A stretch of DNA of 64,000 bases from Cryptomeria japonica (Eukaryota; Streptophyta; Pinopsida; Cupressales; Cupressaceae), in contig NW_026729203.1 of the NCBI RefSeq assembly GCF_030272615.1, forward strand, positions 77,501 through 141,500, read 5' to 3'. This document shows, piece by piece, positions 1 to 10,300 of the stretch. The notes under the pieces were generated by a model, which saw nothing but the letters and a program-made list of their open reading frames with translations, ran no database searches and was not told where the DNA came from. Within the stretch, counting starts at the first letter, position 1. Every line of letters begins with the position of its first letter. The position numbers and the translations under genes are program-made.

Positions 1-1040
1 TGAGTCGGGGGGTTAAAGTTGCCTTGATGGTATGGTAAGGGTTTGATCTCAGGCCCATCCCATATATGCCCATCCCATATAGATGCAAAACCGACCCCAT
101 CCCCATCCCGGACCCCTCGATCTGGATTGGATCCCCTATATATTATATGGATCGATCGACTTCGATCCAATTCAACCGGTGTTCTCAGTGGTGTTGGTAG
201 ACCGGTGAGTGGTAGACCGGTGAGTGGTAGACCGGTGAGTGGTGGACCGGTGTTCTCGGTGGTAGACCGGTGTTCGGAATCCCCTAATCCTATCCCGTCC
301 TAATTAGGTTTGGGTTGGGGCCCTAATCCCCTAATCCTTCCTCCTTCCTATCCCGGGGCCCCAACGCCATTATGGGTTGGGGTTGGTTCAGTCTGATAGA
401 GTGGAGGTTGGATGCTCTCGCCCTATCTATAGATCATGAGAGATAGATAGATAGAGTGGAGGTTGGATGTTCTCGCCCGTTGAGTATCAACCATTCCATT
501 CGCATCAATCATTCCTTCCACGGCGAGGAGGGCGACTATCTATAGTCCAGCGGGAGAGCCCAGGGGATTTTGAACGTACCGGTTGGGTATATATAGATGG
601 GTCGAGGGCGGCTATATATCCTATCCGTGAGCCGATGAGCTTCTATATAGAGCCGGGCGGGCCGGTACCAACCTATCGAGCGGTGAGCCGAGAGGGCGGG
701 CCGGTAAAGAACCTATTGGAGATCGGAGCTGTATACTGTATAGAGAGTCCCGTGAGCCATATATCTAGAGCCGGGCCTCCCATCCGTTCGGAGCCGTGAC
801 CCATATCTATAGTTCTCTCGGTAGGCCGGGGAGGGGCAAGGGCAACTAAACTATCTATAGTCTAGTCGGCGCCCCCTCCCCTATGAACTGATAGGCCGAT
901 AGGCGATGGATCGAGGAAGTCGAGGAGGCCGCCAGATAGGCCCTTCTTCCCAACCCCGGGCCGGAACCGCTTTCAATAGCTACCAGCCGAACTACTATTC
1001 TGCCGTCGGGAACAACAATTCTAGTTCTCCCACCCACCCC
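1..1040. other. Spacer with low-complexity sequence and short duplications
   Basis: No gene is recognised. The stretch is rich in TATATAG, CCGGTGAG and CCCTAATCC words. A 29-bp segment around GATAGAGTGGAGGTTGGATG occurs at about 395-423 and again at 450-478 with one change. Open frames of 60-110 codons here have no recognisable homology and are composed of these repeats. Confidence 0.6.
196..275. repeat. 15-bp minisatellite
   Basis: Three perfect copies of GGTAGACCGGTGAGT at 196-210, 211-225 and 226-240, followed by two diverged copies (GGTGGACCGGTGTTCTC at 241 and a copy ending GTGTTC at about 275). Because the period is a multiple of three it stays open and gives a repeated GRPVS pentapeptide in one frame, which is not evidence for a gene. 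Confidence 0.9.
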
Positions 1041-2850
1041 AACTAAGAATAGTAGTTCTATGGCCCCTACTATTCAAAAATCCCACCCGCCCCGCCAGGT
1101 AGGCCCCGGTTGGAAAGAAAGAGCCTGAAGAGAAGTTAACATTCTCTGGGCTTGCCTGTGGGAGGAAGGGAGTTCGTTACTCATTACCCACCGGGGGTGT
1201 AGCTTGCGACGTTTTAGAGGCCATCGTTACTCCAGAACATCAATCCCATTGGGTGGGGTTAACCCTTATCCTACTTCTCGATGGACGGCTGGAGACTCAT
1301 CAATATCATAGTAGTTTCTCCTCTTTATCGGGGCCTCCCTCGTTCATTAAGTAGGTAGGCTCCTCGGGACTGACTCCCTCCCTCGTTCCCCCGGGTATTC
1401 TAGTTGGCCTTTCCTTCCTCCACCCACGGTTGAGCTCGAATTAAACTGCTGAGCTCCAGCTTTCATGCCGGCAACTAATTACCTTCCGGCCTCCATGGCA
1501 TCATCTCGCTCGATCGGGGGTGTAGGCGGGTGGCCTGGCCTTATCTCCTCGACTAGTTTCTTAGAGTGAGCCCAGCATCTTCATCTTATCTTCTCGATTC
1601 TTTCTTCCGGAGCTAGATGCCATTGAACTCCCACCGGTCCTCGTTAATTGCTATGGGGTCCTGCCTCCTTGAGCTGTTGTTTAGAATTATTTCTGGTTTG
1701 GTCTTGCCTCCCATTACCCTGGGGTGATGCAGCCTTCGATAATTAGCTACTCTCCTCGGATGGAGCTAAACTATCTATAGAATTACTTCCGGGGACACTA
1801 GAATAGAAAACTTTGGATGGTCCAGCTGATGCTCCTTCACTCAACTCTCCATCGGAGGTGGGGGATGGCAGCTAGGGCCCCCACCCGGGAATCAACGTTA
1901 GGCAGGTCAGTGGGGTCCTTCCTTTCTTCGGGTAGTGTGGAGCCTTCCAGTTAGACTAATGTTAGCACCTCCCTCAGTAGACTAATCGCCCATAGAATAG
2001 TAGGGCCCATAGAAGGATAGTAGTTGTTATATAATCTAGTAAAGCCAGCTGTATTACCCACCCCTATAAAGCCAACGGTTTAACGCCCTCGTATTCTGTC
2101 TTTCTTGAGTTAGCCCTCGTTTATCGCCAGCTAAAAGTAGTTAGGTCCCTCGCTCGGTCCAGCTCAAAACCATACTGAATTAACGAGGCTCTTGTTCTCA
2201 CAGAGTTAGGTCGGGAGTAAAGTGAGGATGGTCCAGCTTCAGAATGTTAGGTAGCTTTCTCAACTAGATCAGTGTATTTGCCCAGTAGGGGCCAGCCGAC
2301 CTCATTTTATCGGGATTAGAATGGGGTGGGGTGGGGAAGTAGGCGAGTCTGACCTCATTTTATCGGGGCCTCCCCTACACCTCCGGGTGAAGCTGTTAGT
2401 GGACTCCTTGCCTCTCACGGATGCCCCTACTATTTCTATGGGCGTTTGCCTAAAAGCAGGGTCGGTTGAAGGCTATAACTCCCTCCCTGGGAAACTACAC
2501 GTTTCTACCTATTCTAGCCCCCTACTATTCGCTTTCTCGCAGGCGTCATTAATTGACTGATTAAGTCTCCTACTCTAGCAGGCGTACATTAATCCGGTGG
2601 AAGGCGTAAAGAAAGGCAATACCCGGATGGGAGCTCGTCCTCACCATCGTCGATTTTATTACGGGATGGACTGAATAGACTCCCTACCGGCTTACGGCCC
2701 TACTATTCTAAAGGGAACAAGGATCTCATTCTCGGGTTTTTCTCATGCTGTCCATCGGGGCCACTTCACTCAATTGCCCTTTCTAATAGTAGGGGCCAGC
2801 CAAACTACATTAGGCCCTTCCTACACCCCCTCCTCGAACAAAGAAGTTAG
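1041..2850. other. Mosaic spacer, no gene seen
   Basis: No coding or RNA gene is recognised. Family A elements occur at about 1063, 1989-2008, 2423-2443, 2517, 2697-2715 and 2778-2797, and family C-like text at about 2545-2595. The rest has many CTCGTT, GGGGCC and TAGTTAG words without clear repeat structure. Confidence 0.6.
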
Positions 2851-3265
2851 TTCCCTGCCGACTGGATCAACTGCATCAACAGAATCGACTGAATAAGCTA
2901 CTGGGTAAGCTACTGAATAAGTGACTGGGTAAACTGGTGCTGGAGGATCCGTATATGGCTCTCTATATGATGCTACCTTTGTCTTTGCCTCTGTTTCTGC
3001 CTTTGCTCCTGTCTTTGCTATTGGTGATGGGTATGGATCTGGATCACGATCAGGAACTGGGTCTGGATCTAATAACTGGAAAGTACGCTACTATGATAAG
3101 GTAAGCAATTGGGTCATATGGAACTGGTGCTATAGGTGCCGTAGCCTTTGCTTCACCGACTGGATCATCCGGAACTGGATCTGCGACTGTAAGATATGCT
3201 GCTGGTGGTCCAAGATCAACGAAGTCAACTGTACAATCAACAGAATAAACAGGTATGACATCAAA
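2851..3265. repeat. Degenerate hexamer/triplet repeat tract
   Basis: The tract is built from variants of ACTGGATCAACTG, GGATCTGGATC and TTTGCCTCTG with an approximate 3- and 6-base rhythm but no exact unit. Its reverse complement resembles the long tract at 10.3-12.8 kb. No continuous reading frame supports a protein. Confidence 0.6.
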
Positions 3266-6240
3266 CCAAATGGTTAGGAAACTCTTCAGCGAGTCACCCG
3301 ATCACAGGCTTCACCGGGGGGCAACACGACGGAATTGTATTACGTCTAGATTCTAAGTTGGTCGCCCCCGGCGCCAAGAAGTAGTTCAAACACCAGATTC
3401 TATACGTAACATGCCCATGCTTAGGCTATCCACCAATAGATCGATATGCATTCTTAGAGATCCCTTACGGGGCAGAACAAAAGGTGCTGCCCTTATTCTA
3501 GCAGGCTGATTAATTAACCCCAACGAATAGTAGGGCTATGGGCGATCTCTACCAGCAAATCGGCTAGCGTCATTCTAGCAGGCTGATTCATGTTGCACCT
3601 CCAACTATATACCGACTAGAATTCTAATGAATCAGCCTGCCACCACAACGGCATCTACCGATAGGGGGGGCGGCATCTACCGACTACCATAGAATTTGCT
3701 TATTCTAGCAAGCTGATTAATTTGCTTATTCTAGCAAGCTGATTAATTAAGGCCCGGATAGATAGAGCCGGGGCCCACCCACCCCCGTTCGTTGTTGGTT
3801 GAAGTGATAGGGTTGTTTCGAAGAAGATTGACTCTGACCGATCACTGAAAGTCGAGTGACTCCGTTCCTCTCCTAACAGTTTTCTTATCTCTTTAGCTTT
3901 CTTTCGCATCTTTCTTTCATCCATCTATCCGTCTATATACATATTACCAAACCGGGTCGACTGAAAGTCTCAGATGCATGCCCCTTGATTGGTGACCGGA
4001 GAAGGGCGACCTATCTGCTACCGCCCATTAAGTAGTAGGGGCCATTCCTTCATCCATCCGGCCGGAGTAACCTTCCTTTCTGCCCCTTTCAACTCTTCCT
4101 TCCCTATCCCTCTGAAACACTGGGGTGGGGGGGAAGAGAAGTTGTGTTGTTGGGTGGGCAGGAATGAACCGGAATTGGAAGGATAAGTTTACCAGCTATG
4201 CTTTATGTTGCAATGACGACGTCGAAGTCTTTCTTTCCATCTTTCATGAAACACAAGGGCTGAACAAGCTGATGACCGGGTGCGTAGTACCATAGCCCAT
4301 TGGAATTAGAAGTCGTCTTTGAAGCGGGAACAGAGCGCCAGATCGGAAAGAAAGCCATAAAGAAGGGCAGACAGAAAGGAGATTGATACCGCCCGGCGGC
4401 TTTCGAAGAAGACTAACTAAGGATGCACCATGGGTTCGAATCAAGCTATTGAGATGGGTACCGTACCCGGTTGCCTTCTCGGAGAATGAGATGGAGAGGA
4501 GAATAGCCTTTTAGCAAGCAAGTCGAGTGCTTTCAAGACAAGTCGATCCGATGCAGTTGAGATGTGTCTAGCAATTATTGAAGTTCCAGGGCCCCACCCT
4601 ACTCTGAATTCAATTCCGGAACCAGAAAGGCGTCTATCTCCTGCTCCTTCAAGTCGATGGATAGAATCCAGTCGGTCGGATCCAGGATCCTCTCCGAAAT
4701 GCACCATCTATTACAGACGACGTATTAACGAACCGAACCAATGGGAGCTGCCTTCGAAAGAAAGAAAGACTCATAAGTGCCGGCCGGTCAACATCTCCGC
4801 TTTGAAGCCCTCTCGCCAACCAGAATTCCCACCCACCCAACTATCTCCGGAACTACCGTCAGAATGGTAGGGGCCCTCCCACCCCGAATCATAGTTCCCC
4901 GGTAGGTAGTTTTATTGAGGATTGGTTCTGTCCTGAGCTTTCGCCTCTGATCCTCTCCTTTTAGCAAGTCGAGCAGAGGGATGCCCTTTCGAATAAGTAA
5001 TTCTTGAACAGATCTCTAAGATGCAAGTCAATTCCTTCCTTTGTTCCCACCCAACTATTAAGACTGTAAGGCCACGGCAGAAGCGATAGCATCGACAACT
5101 TAGGGGGCACTATCATCCGGGCAACTTTAGTCAACTATCTCTTCCTTATTCTAGCAGGCTGATTAATTAAGGACCTCCAACTATAGTTGCCGGGTGTTCA
5201 TGGGGAATGCCGAACTAGAATTGGGTGGGTGGGAATAGTCAAAGTTCCGGGAAGCAAAACTATAGGAAAGGGTGTTCATGGGGGAACTATAGTACGGCTA
5301 TAGGTTGCCCCACAAAGGGTATCCGGAAACACGAAGTCGAAGCAGTTGTTTCTGGGTGGGAAGGCCGGTCTTCATCGGAAAGCCCTACAATTCTATGGGG
5401 AAGCGGTTCGAAATGCTTAATCTATGGTTTGTTGGGAGCGGGGGACCGATCTGGTTTCGCCCCCCCTTTCTATAGTTAATAAATAAATCAATCAATATTG
5501 AATGGAATTCTACGCGTCACGTCCCAAGGCCGGGGGGCTATAAGACGAATGAATACGCGCTGTTGGGGCGATTAGCATCAGGCAGTAGTTTCTCCCATCC
5601 CTGCATCTCTTGGTGAAGCATTCCCGATTCTAGCACCGACTCGTGAAGCAGCAGCGCTGAAGGCATTCATCATTGAGTTAGATATTCGTATCGAGCAACT
5701 ATGTACTTACTTATGGAATGGCGGGCTCATTTCTCTGGCCCTCCCGAGTCCGGATTCATTGACTGCGTTCACCGTAGCTCTTAAGCACGAATGCTTATAC
5801 ATTAGAGCTTGGCGCTGTTGTCTCCTCTCTCGCTGCCCACCATTCACAACCCTCCCGCTCCTGGTCGAGCAAATAATGACATGGCCTTAGAATAGTAGGG
5901 CTTGCAACAAAAGCTTTCGTAAGGGTGGGTTGGGGAGAGTGCCTCCCATCTCTTTCTGCCACGAAGTTCAGAATCGGAGAACCGGAACCGGTAGGGTTAG
6001 CGTACCAATCACTCACGCACGGCACATGATAATAATCAGTAACTCCGTCTGGTGAGCGCGAAACAGCAATCTATCGTTCTCTATGGGCCAGGGGGACTCA
6101 GTCCCATTCCGAGGAACTACCTTAGAATAGCTAGAATTCCCCCCCACCCTAAGGAATATATGGTCGGTGGGGTCCGGCCCCCCCCACCCTAAGGCAAATG
6201 GGGTGGTGGGGTCCGCCTTGGGTGGGGGGCCGCCCTGGCA
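3266..6240. other. Mosaic spacer with family A, B and C elements
   Basis: No gene is recognised. A family B element lies at about 3397-3418, family C at about 3491-3517, 3574, 3623, 3695-3746 and 5148-5171, and family A at about 3525, 4033 and 5885. CAACGGCATCTACCGACTA words occur near 3647-3690. Between 4190 and 4560 and around 5490-5860 the sequence is less repetitive, but no homology is visible. Confidence 0.55.
3695..3746. repeat. Tandem pair of family C elements
   Basis: Two exact 26-bp copies in direct tandem (3695-3720 and 3721-3746) of the family C unit containing TTATTCTAGCAAGCTGATTAA. Family C occurs singly at many other places in the window, so this may reflect local duplication of a dispersed element. 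Confidence 0.85.
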
Positions 6241-6670
6241 CATTTAGTTGCACCCAACCTTTAGGTTACGGTGGTATATTAGTTGTTCCGGTTGGTTTGG
6301 TGTGATTAGGTGTGGTTGTGTAAGGTTGGGTGGAGTGTAGGGTTGGGTGTAGGCCGGTGGGTTGGAATGGAGGTCGGTGGGGTTGGTCCGGAAGGGGATG
6401 GCTGGGTGCACTCTTTTTAGGAGTGGCGCCTCTGCATGCAGAGCTAGCTCTTTATGGGAGTGGTTCCTGCTGCGGGGGGGACAGCTCTTTCAGGATTGGT
6501 GGGTGAGAGGGGTGAGTGAGAGGGCGGTTGCTCGTCTGCTCTCTCTGGGGTTGTGCCTTCGGCCGTACCATCTATGGAGTCTGGTCTCTCTGGGTTTGGG
6601 CGGTCTGTTCCCTGTGGGGTTGGTCCTTGGGCCGTACCCTCTATAGACTAGATTCTTTACGCCCGGGCGG
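6241..6670. repeat. G/T-rich degenerate repeat
   Basis: Variants of GGTTGGTGTG and TAGGGTTGGGTG run through about 6255-6420, followed by a longer-period repeat around GGTCTCTCTGGG and TTGGGCCGTACC at about 6535-6650 (two diverged copies roughly 70 bases apart). No gene is supported. Confidence 0.55.
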
Positions 6671-7706
6671 GGGGCTTGAAGCTTAATCGATTCTATAGTC
6701 ATAGGCTTTTCGAGCCCCCCTACAATTCTATGGGCTATTATTGACTATGACTATTTTCCAATTCTAGTAAAGATAGGCAATTGATTGATACGTGAATGAG
6801 GAAGCGATGACCAATTGCCATGAGGAAGCGGTCACAGAACCAAAGGCGAGTCAAACGGGTGGTATTCTCCACTTCCGAGTAAAGAAACCCTAGACCCTTC
6901 TAATAGTAGGGGCAACATCCCCTACTATCTATAGGGCTCCCCCTCCCCATTCCGGCAATCACCGCATGAAACTCGACCACTTACTCCGACCACTGCACAT
7001 GACTCTCGACCGGCACAGGAATGAATCGATCGGCAACTATATAGAATAGTGCCGGGGGCCCCTACTATATAAAGGCCCCTACTATCTAAAGGGGGGGGGG
7101 CCCTTAGGCTTTGAACGGAAGCGGATATTTGAGTCTAGTTCTGCCGGTGCTAACTCCTTCCCATTCCAAGTTGGTTGACGCCCTGGGCCCTGGGGCCCTA
7201 CGGGGGGAGAGGCGCCTAGCTCAATCTGCCTGAGCCTGCACACCCCGTGACTTTTCCACGGCGACAACCATAACAAGACTTGCGTTGTGGCCGTATCCAA
7301 GCAACTATATATTGGGATATTGGGGTCGAGTTTAGGTTTCTTGGTCGAATGCGGCGCTTACGCATCCTCTGCCCGATCTCTCTCGCTCGATTAAGTAAGT
7401 TCCGGAGATAGCGCTGTAGATAAACCGGCGGGGATAAACAATCTTATTCGGGCTCATGCTGCTGCGGGGTGCCGTTAAGAAACAATATTATTCGGGTTCA
7501 GCGCCATCTTCCTCCTCTCGATGTTCTACTCGAGCACTCGACTGATATCACGTACATGATAACGATGACTCGCCCCCCCCTCCCCCTATAATAGTTCAAC
7601 TCGATGCATTCGACGGGTGGGTGGGAAGAGTAAGGTGTCATTACCAATATATTAAGATGTGGCACTCGACCACAAAATACCCACTATTTTCCTCCTCCCA
7701 CCCAAC

Positions 7707-7744
7707 GCCTTAGAATAGTAGGGCCCTTAGAATAGTAGGGGCCC
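7707..7744. repeat. Two family A elements in direct tandem
   Basis: CCTTAGAATAGTAGGGCC is followed directly by CTTAGAATAGTAGGGGCC. The two copies share the GGGCCC junction, so the 3' G-run of one and the 5' C-run of the next overlap. The same arrangement recurs near 14505-14541 and 17430-17469. Confidence 0.85.
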
Positions 7745-8400
7745 ACCCTGCAGGGGAACCCTATGATTCCCTCCCACCCGGAAATAGAGAAGTGAACGCA
7801 CTTCGAAGAACCCGTACGGAAACACGCCGAACCAGGCAAGTCAGTTTACGCTCTCAACACACGTTAAGATCCAAACAACGGTTGGCAAGGCTAGGGACAT
7901 CGCATCGGTTTAAAGTACTGCTGGGACGGTTCATCAGTAGAGGGGTTGCCCGACTCCGAGGAGAGCCGGTGATGGATATTTCCTTATTTTCAGGGAGAGA
8001 CGAGACGGCTAGTTCATCCACAGATAAATCTTCATACGCGATCCCTTTACTAGCAGGCGAGTGTACCCTTCTTCTCTACACGAATCTTTAGGGCAAGGGA
8101 TGGATGGCGTGGGCCGGGTAATCGAACGTGAAGTATCTATCGGATCCATAGGCATCAGCATCAGTGGCCCTCTATTTCAATTGTTGGCGAAGCTGCAGCA
8201 GTTGGAGATTCAGGGTCTGTATCGAATGTTGAGGGGGGTCATCAGGCATGGGTGGGGCAGGAGATCATCCGGTGGAGCGGGGACATCTAAGCCATCTGAT
8301 CCAGCTGATCCAACCACGTCCATCAGTTCCCGCCGCCAACCCCCTACTATTTGAAGGGCCTCCCACCCTTTCCTAGAATTCCCGTGCAGAACTATAGTTT

Positions 8401-8415
8401 CCCACCCACCCACCC
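8401..8415 (-). other. G-quadruplex-type motif (minus strand)
   Basis: Plus strand reads CCCACCCACCCACCC, so the minus strand has four GGG runs separated by single T residues, the classic compact quadruplex pattern. A similar perfect motif is at 31623-31638. Confidence 0.7.
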
Positions 8416-9490
8416 TACTACGGGGCCGTTAGACCTCCCACCCAACTATTCCACCCACCCTGCAGGGTGGGGGGCTAAAGGCACCGAATGGGAGATGAGC
8501 AGGTAATCGGGATACCCGGCGAGAAAGGATCAACCGAACTCGGATAGGGCATACTATCTTTTATTGCCTAGGTCGGGCGGGCCAACCAACCTTCCTAAGG
8601 CTGCTCTCCTTCGTTCCTCCCCCCTCGCTCGAGTGGTACATGCAACCGAGGGATCGGATGGTGGCTACTCCGTACCAGCCGGTTGGGGTGATCCATACCA
8701 ACTACAATTCCCACCCAACCCGCGAATCTACGTGCTAGGGTTGGCCCCGGTGGAAAGGAGAAGAATCCCACCCCAGAACACTAAAGAAGTCTAGAGCACC
8801 TCATTCCCATATTTGTTTCCAAGCCGACTACTCCCCCCTACTATTCTAAGGGGATTCCCACTACTTCCATTGGCCAATAATCTGAAAGAAGGAGCCGAAC
8901 AGATCGCCTAAAGAAACTACAGGGCGGAACAGGAGGGGACACGGATGAATCACTGGGTGGGGTAGTTGGCAAGAATATGAGACCGGCTACTCTCGGCTAG
9001 CCCCTACTATTCTATGGGCCTATCGGGGTGGGTAACTTTACCCCCCACAATTAATATACCGGGTTTTGGGTGGGGATTCTAGTTGCCCACACACGAGATT
9101 GATTCTCGGGCCCCTACTATTCTATGGAGTTGAGATCGCCATAAGAAACATAGGGCCATTTGCCGCCGGTAGGGCCCGTTTGGTCACTTACAGTCCTAAG
9201 CGTGTTACGTCTAGAATATGCAACGGCCCGGGCCAAACTATTGGCCTCTCGATTTCTTTAGGCGCCCCGGGCACTATCGAGTGGGTGGGAGGGAATAGTC
9301 TAGTTCCGGATAAACTGCCCCTACTATTCTATGGAGTGATGATGAGTGTTTCCCTCACCTGAACTTCGTTCAGATGAGTTGAGCAATTTCCCCTCCCAAT
9401 GAACCGGGATGATTAAGCGTCGGGTGAGGGAGTTCCTTCGAATTCCGTCTATTTCTTATAAGCTTTCCCACCTGCCGCTATTTGGATTAG

Positions 9491-9910
9491 ATACGTAATA
9501 TGACTGACTTAACCGAATTGATGGATGTCCGATGCTGGATCGATGCGGGCGGATGCATGCATCGGTGCGACGGATGCCTGATGGTTTACTCTTCGCACTA
9601 CCAGCTCTCTATTCCCTAGTCGCATCTCCCATTCCACCTAAAACCCAAGGCTTTCAACCGATAGCTGGGACTGATAGCTTCCACCCATAGCTCCCAACCC
9701 ATACTCCTGGAAACCAACTACCAGCTCCCAACTGACACTGCTAGTTCCCAACCGCTAGCTGCCAACCCAGAGCTATCCACTCACACTGCTAGTTCCCCAA
9801 TGCCAGCTGGATACTCATACCTCAGACCCATAGCTCGGGCTCACACCCATAGCTCGATACTCCCTACCACCCAGTACCAGGAAAACCATCTGTATCCACT
9901 CCCGCTACCA
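9491..9910. repeat. Degenerate repeats (GGATGCATG then TAGCTCCCAACCCA)
   Basis: About 9515-9580 has GGATG/GATGC variants. From about 9600 to 9900 there are many degenerate copies of CCCATAGCTC, CTAGTTCCCAAC and CCAGCTCCCAACTG with a period near 20-25 bases. No gene is seen. Confidence 0.6.
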
Positions 9911-10300
9911 GGCAGTAGAAACAAATATCTCTAGATAGATGGATAAGTTCCAACTATGTCCTCCCACCCACCCCTAAGTATCCTAGGTTTTCCAGCAACT
10001 ATATCCACCCGCATCAGTCCCATAGGGCGAGCCCCCTACCGGGTAGCGGGCTAATTAATCTGGAATAACTAGACCCCCCCACCAGATTAATAAGCTTGCT
10101 AGAGTAGGAGAATTAATCAGTGACATTAATGCGGAATTAATGCCGCTTGCTAGAATACGCTAGTATAAGCTAGAATAAGCAAGTACCGAACTATAATAGC
10201 AATAATTCCCCCCCCACCCTCCCAATAATAATTGGGCGATTATTGTAGGGAACATGGCATCAGCCTGCCACCCATAGAATAGTAGGGGCAACTATCGATA
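9911..10300. other. Mosaic spacer rich in family C pieces
   Basis: Contains several partial family C copies in both orientations (for example CTTGCTAGAATACGCTAG at about 10144 and GATTAATAAGCTTGC at about 10084) and a family A copy at about 10273. The text AATTAATG is repeated. No gene is recognised. Confidence 0.5.

Larger units (their letters stand above)
6671..9490. other. Mosaic spacer dense in family A elements
   Basis: No gene is recognised. Family A copies lie at about 6894, 6930, 7057-7092 (two in tandem), 7707-7744 (two in tandem), 8340, 8836, 9000, 9112 and 9318. C-rich tracts occur at 8401-8415 and elsewhere. A 99-codon frame at 7792-8091 has an Arg-rich start but no homology I recognise. 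Confidence 0.55.

Noticed and set aside
3000-3400. CRISPR-like regular repeats
   Set aside because: Units are degenerate without unique spacers of constant length; CRISPR arrays are not expected in plant mitochondria.
3830-3885. Possible group II intron domain V (CTGAAAGTCGAGTGAC)
   Set aside because: The paired strands around the GAAA loop do not match the domain V pattern, and no domain VI or exon is adjacent.
7792-8091. Arg-rich 99-codon frame that could suggest a ribosomal protein
   Set aside because: Not matched to any ribosomal protein block I know, and the frame begins at a non-ATG codon.
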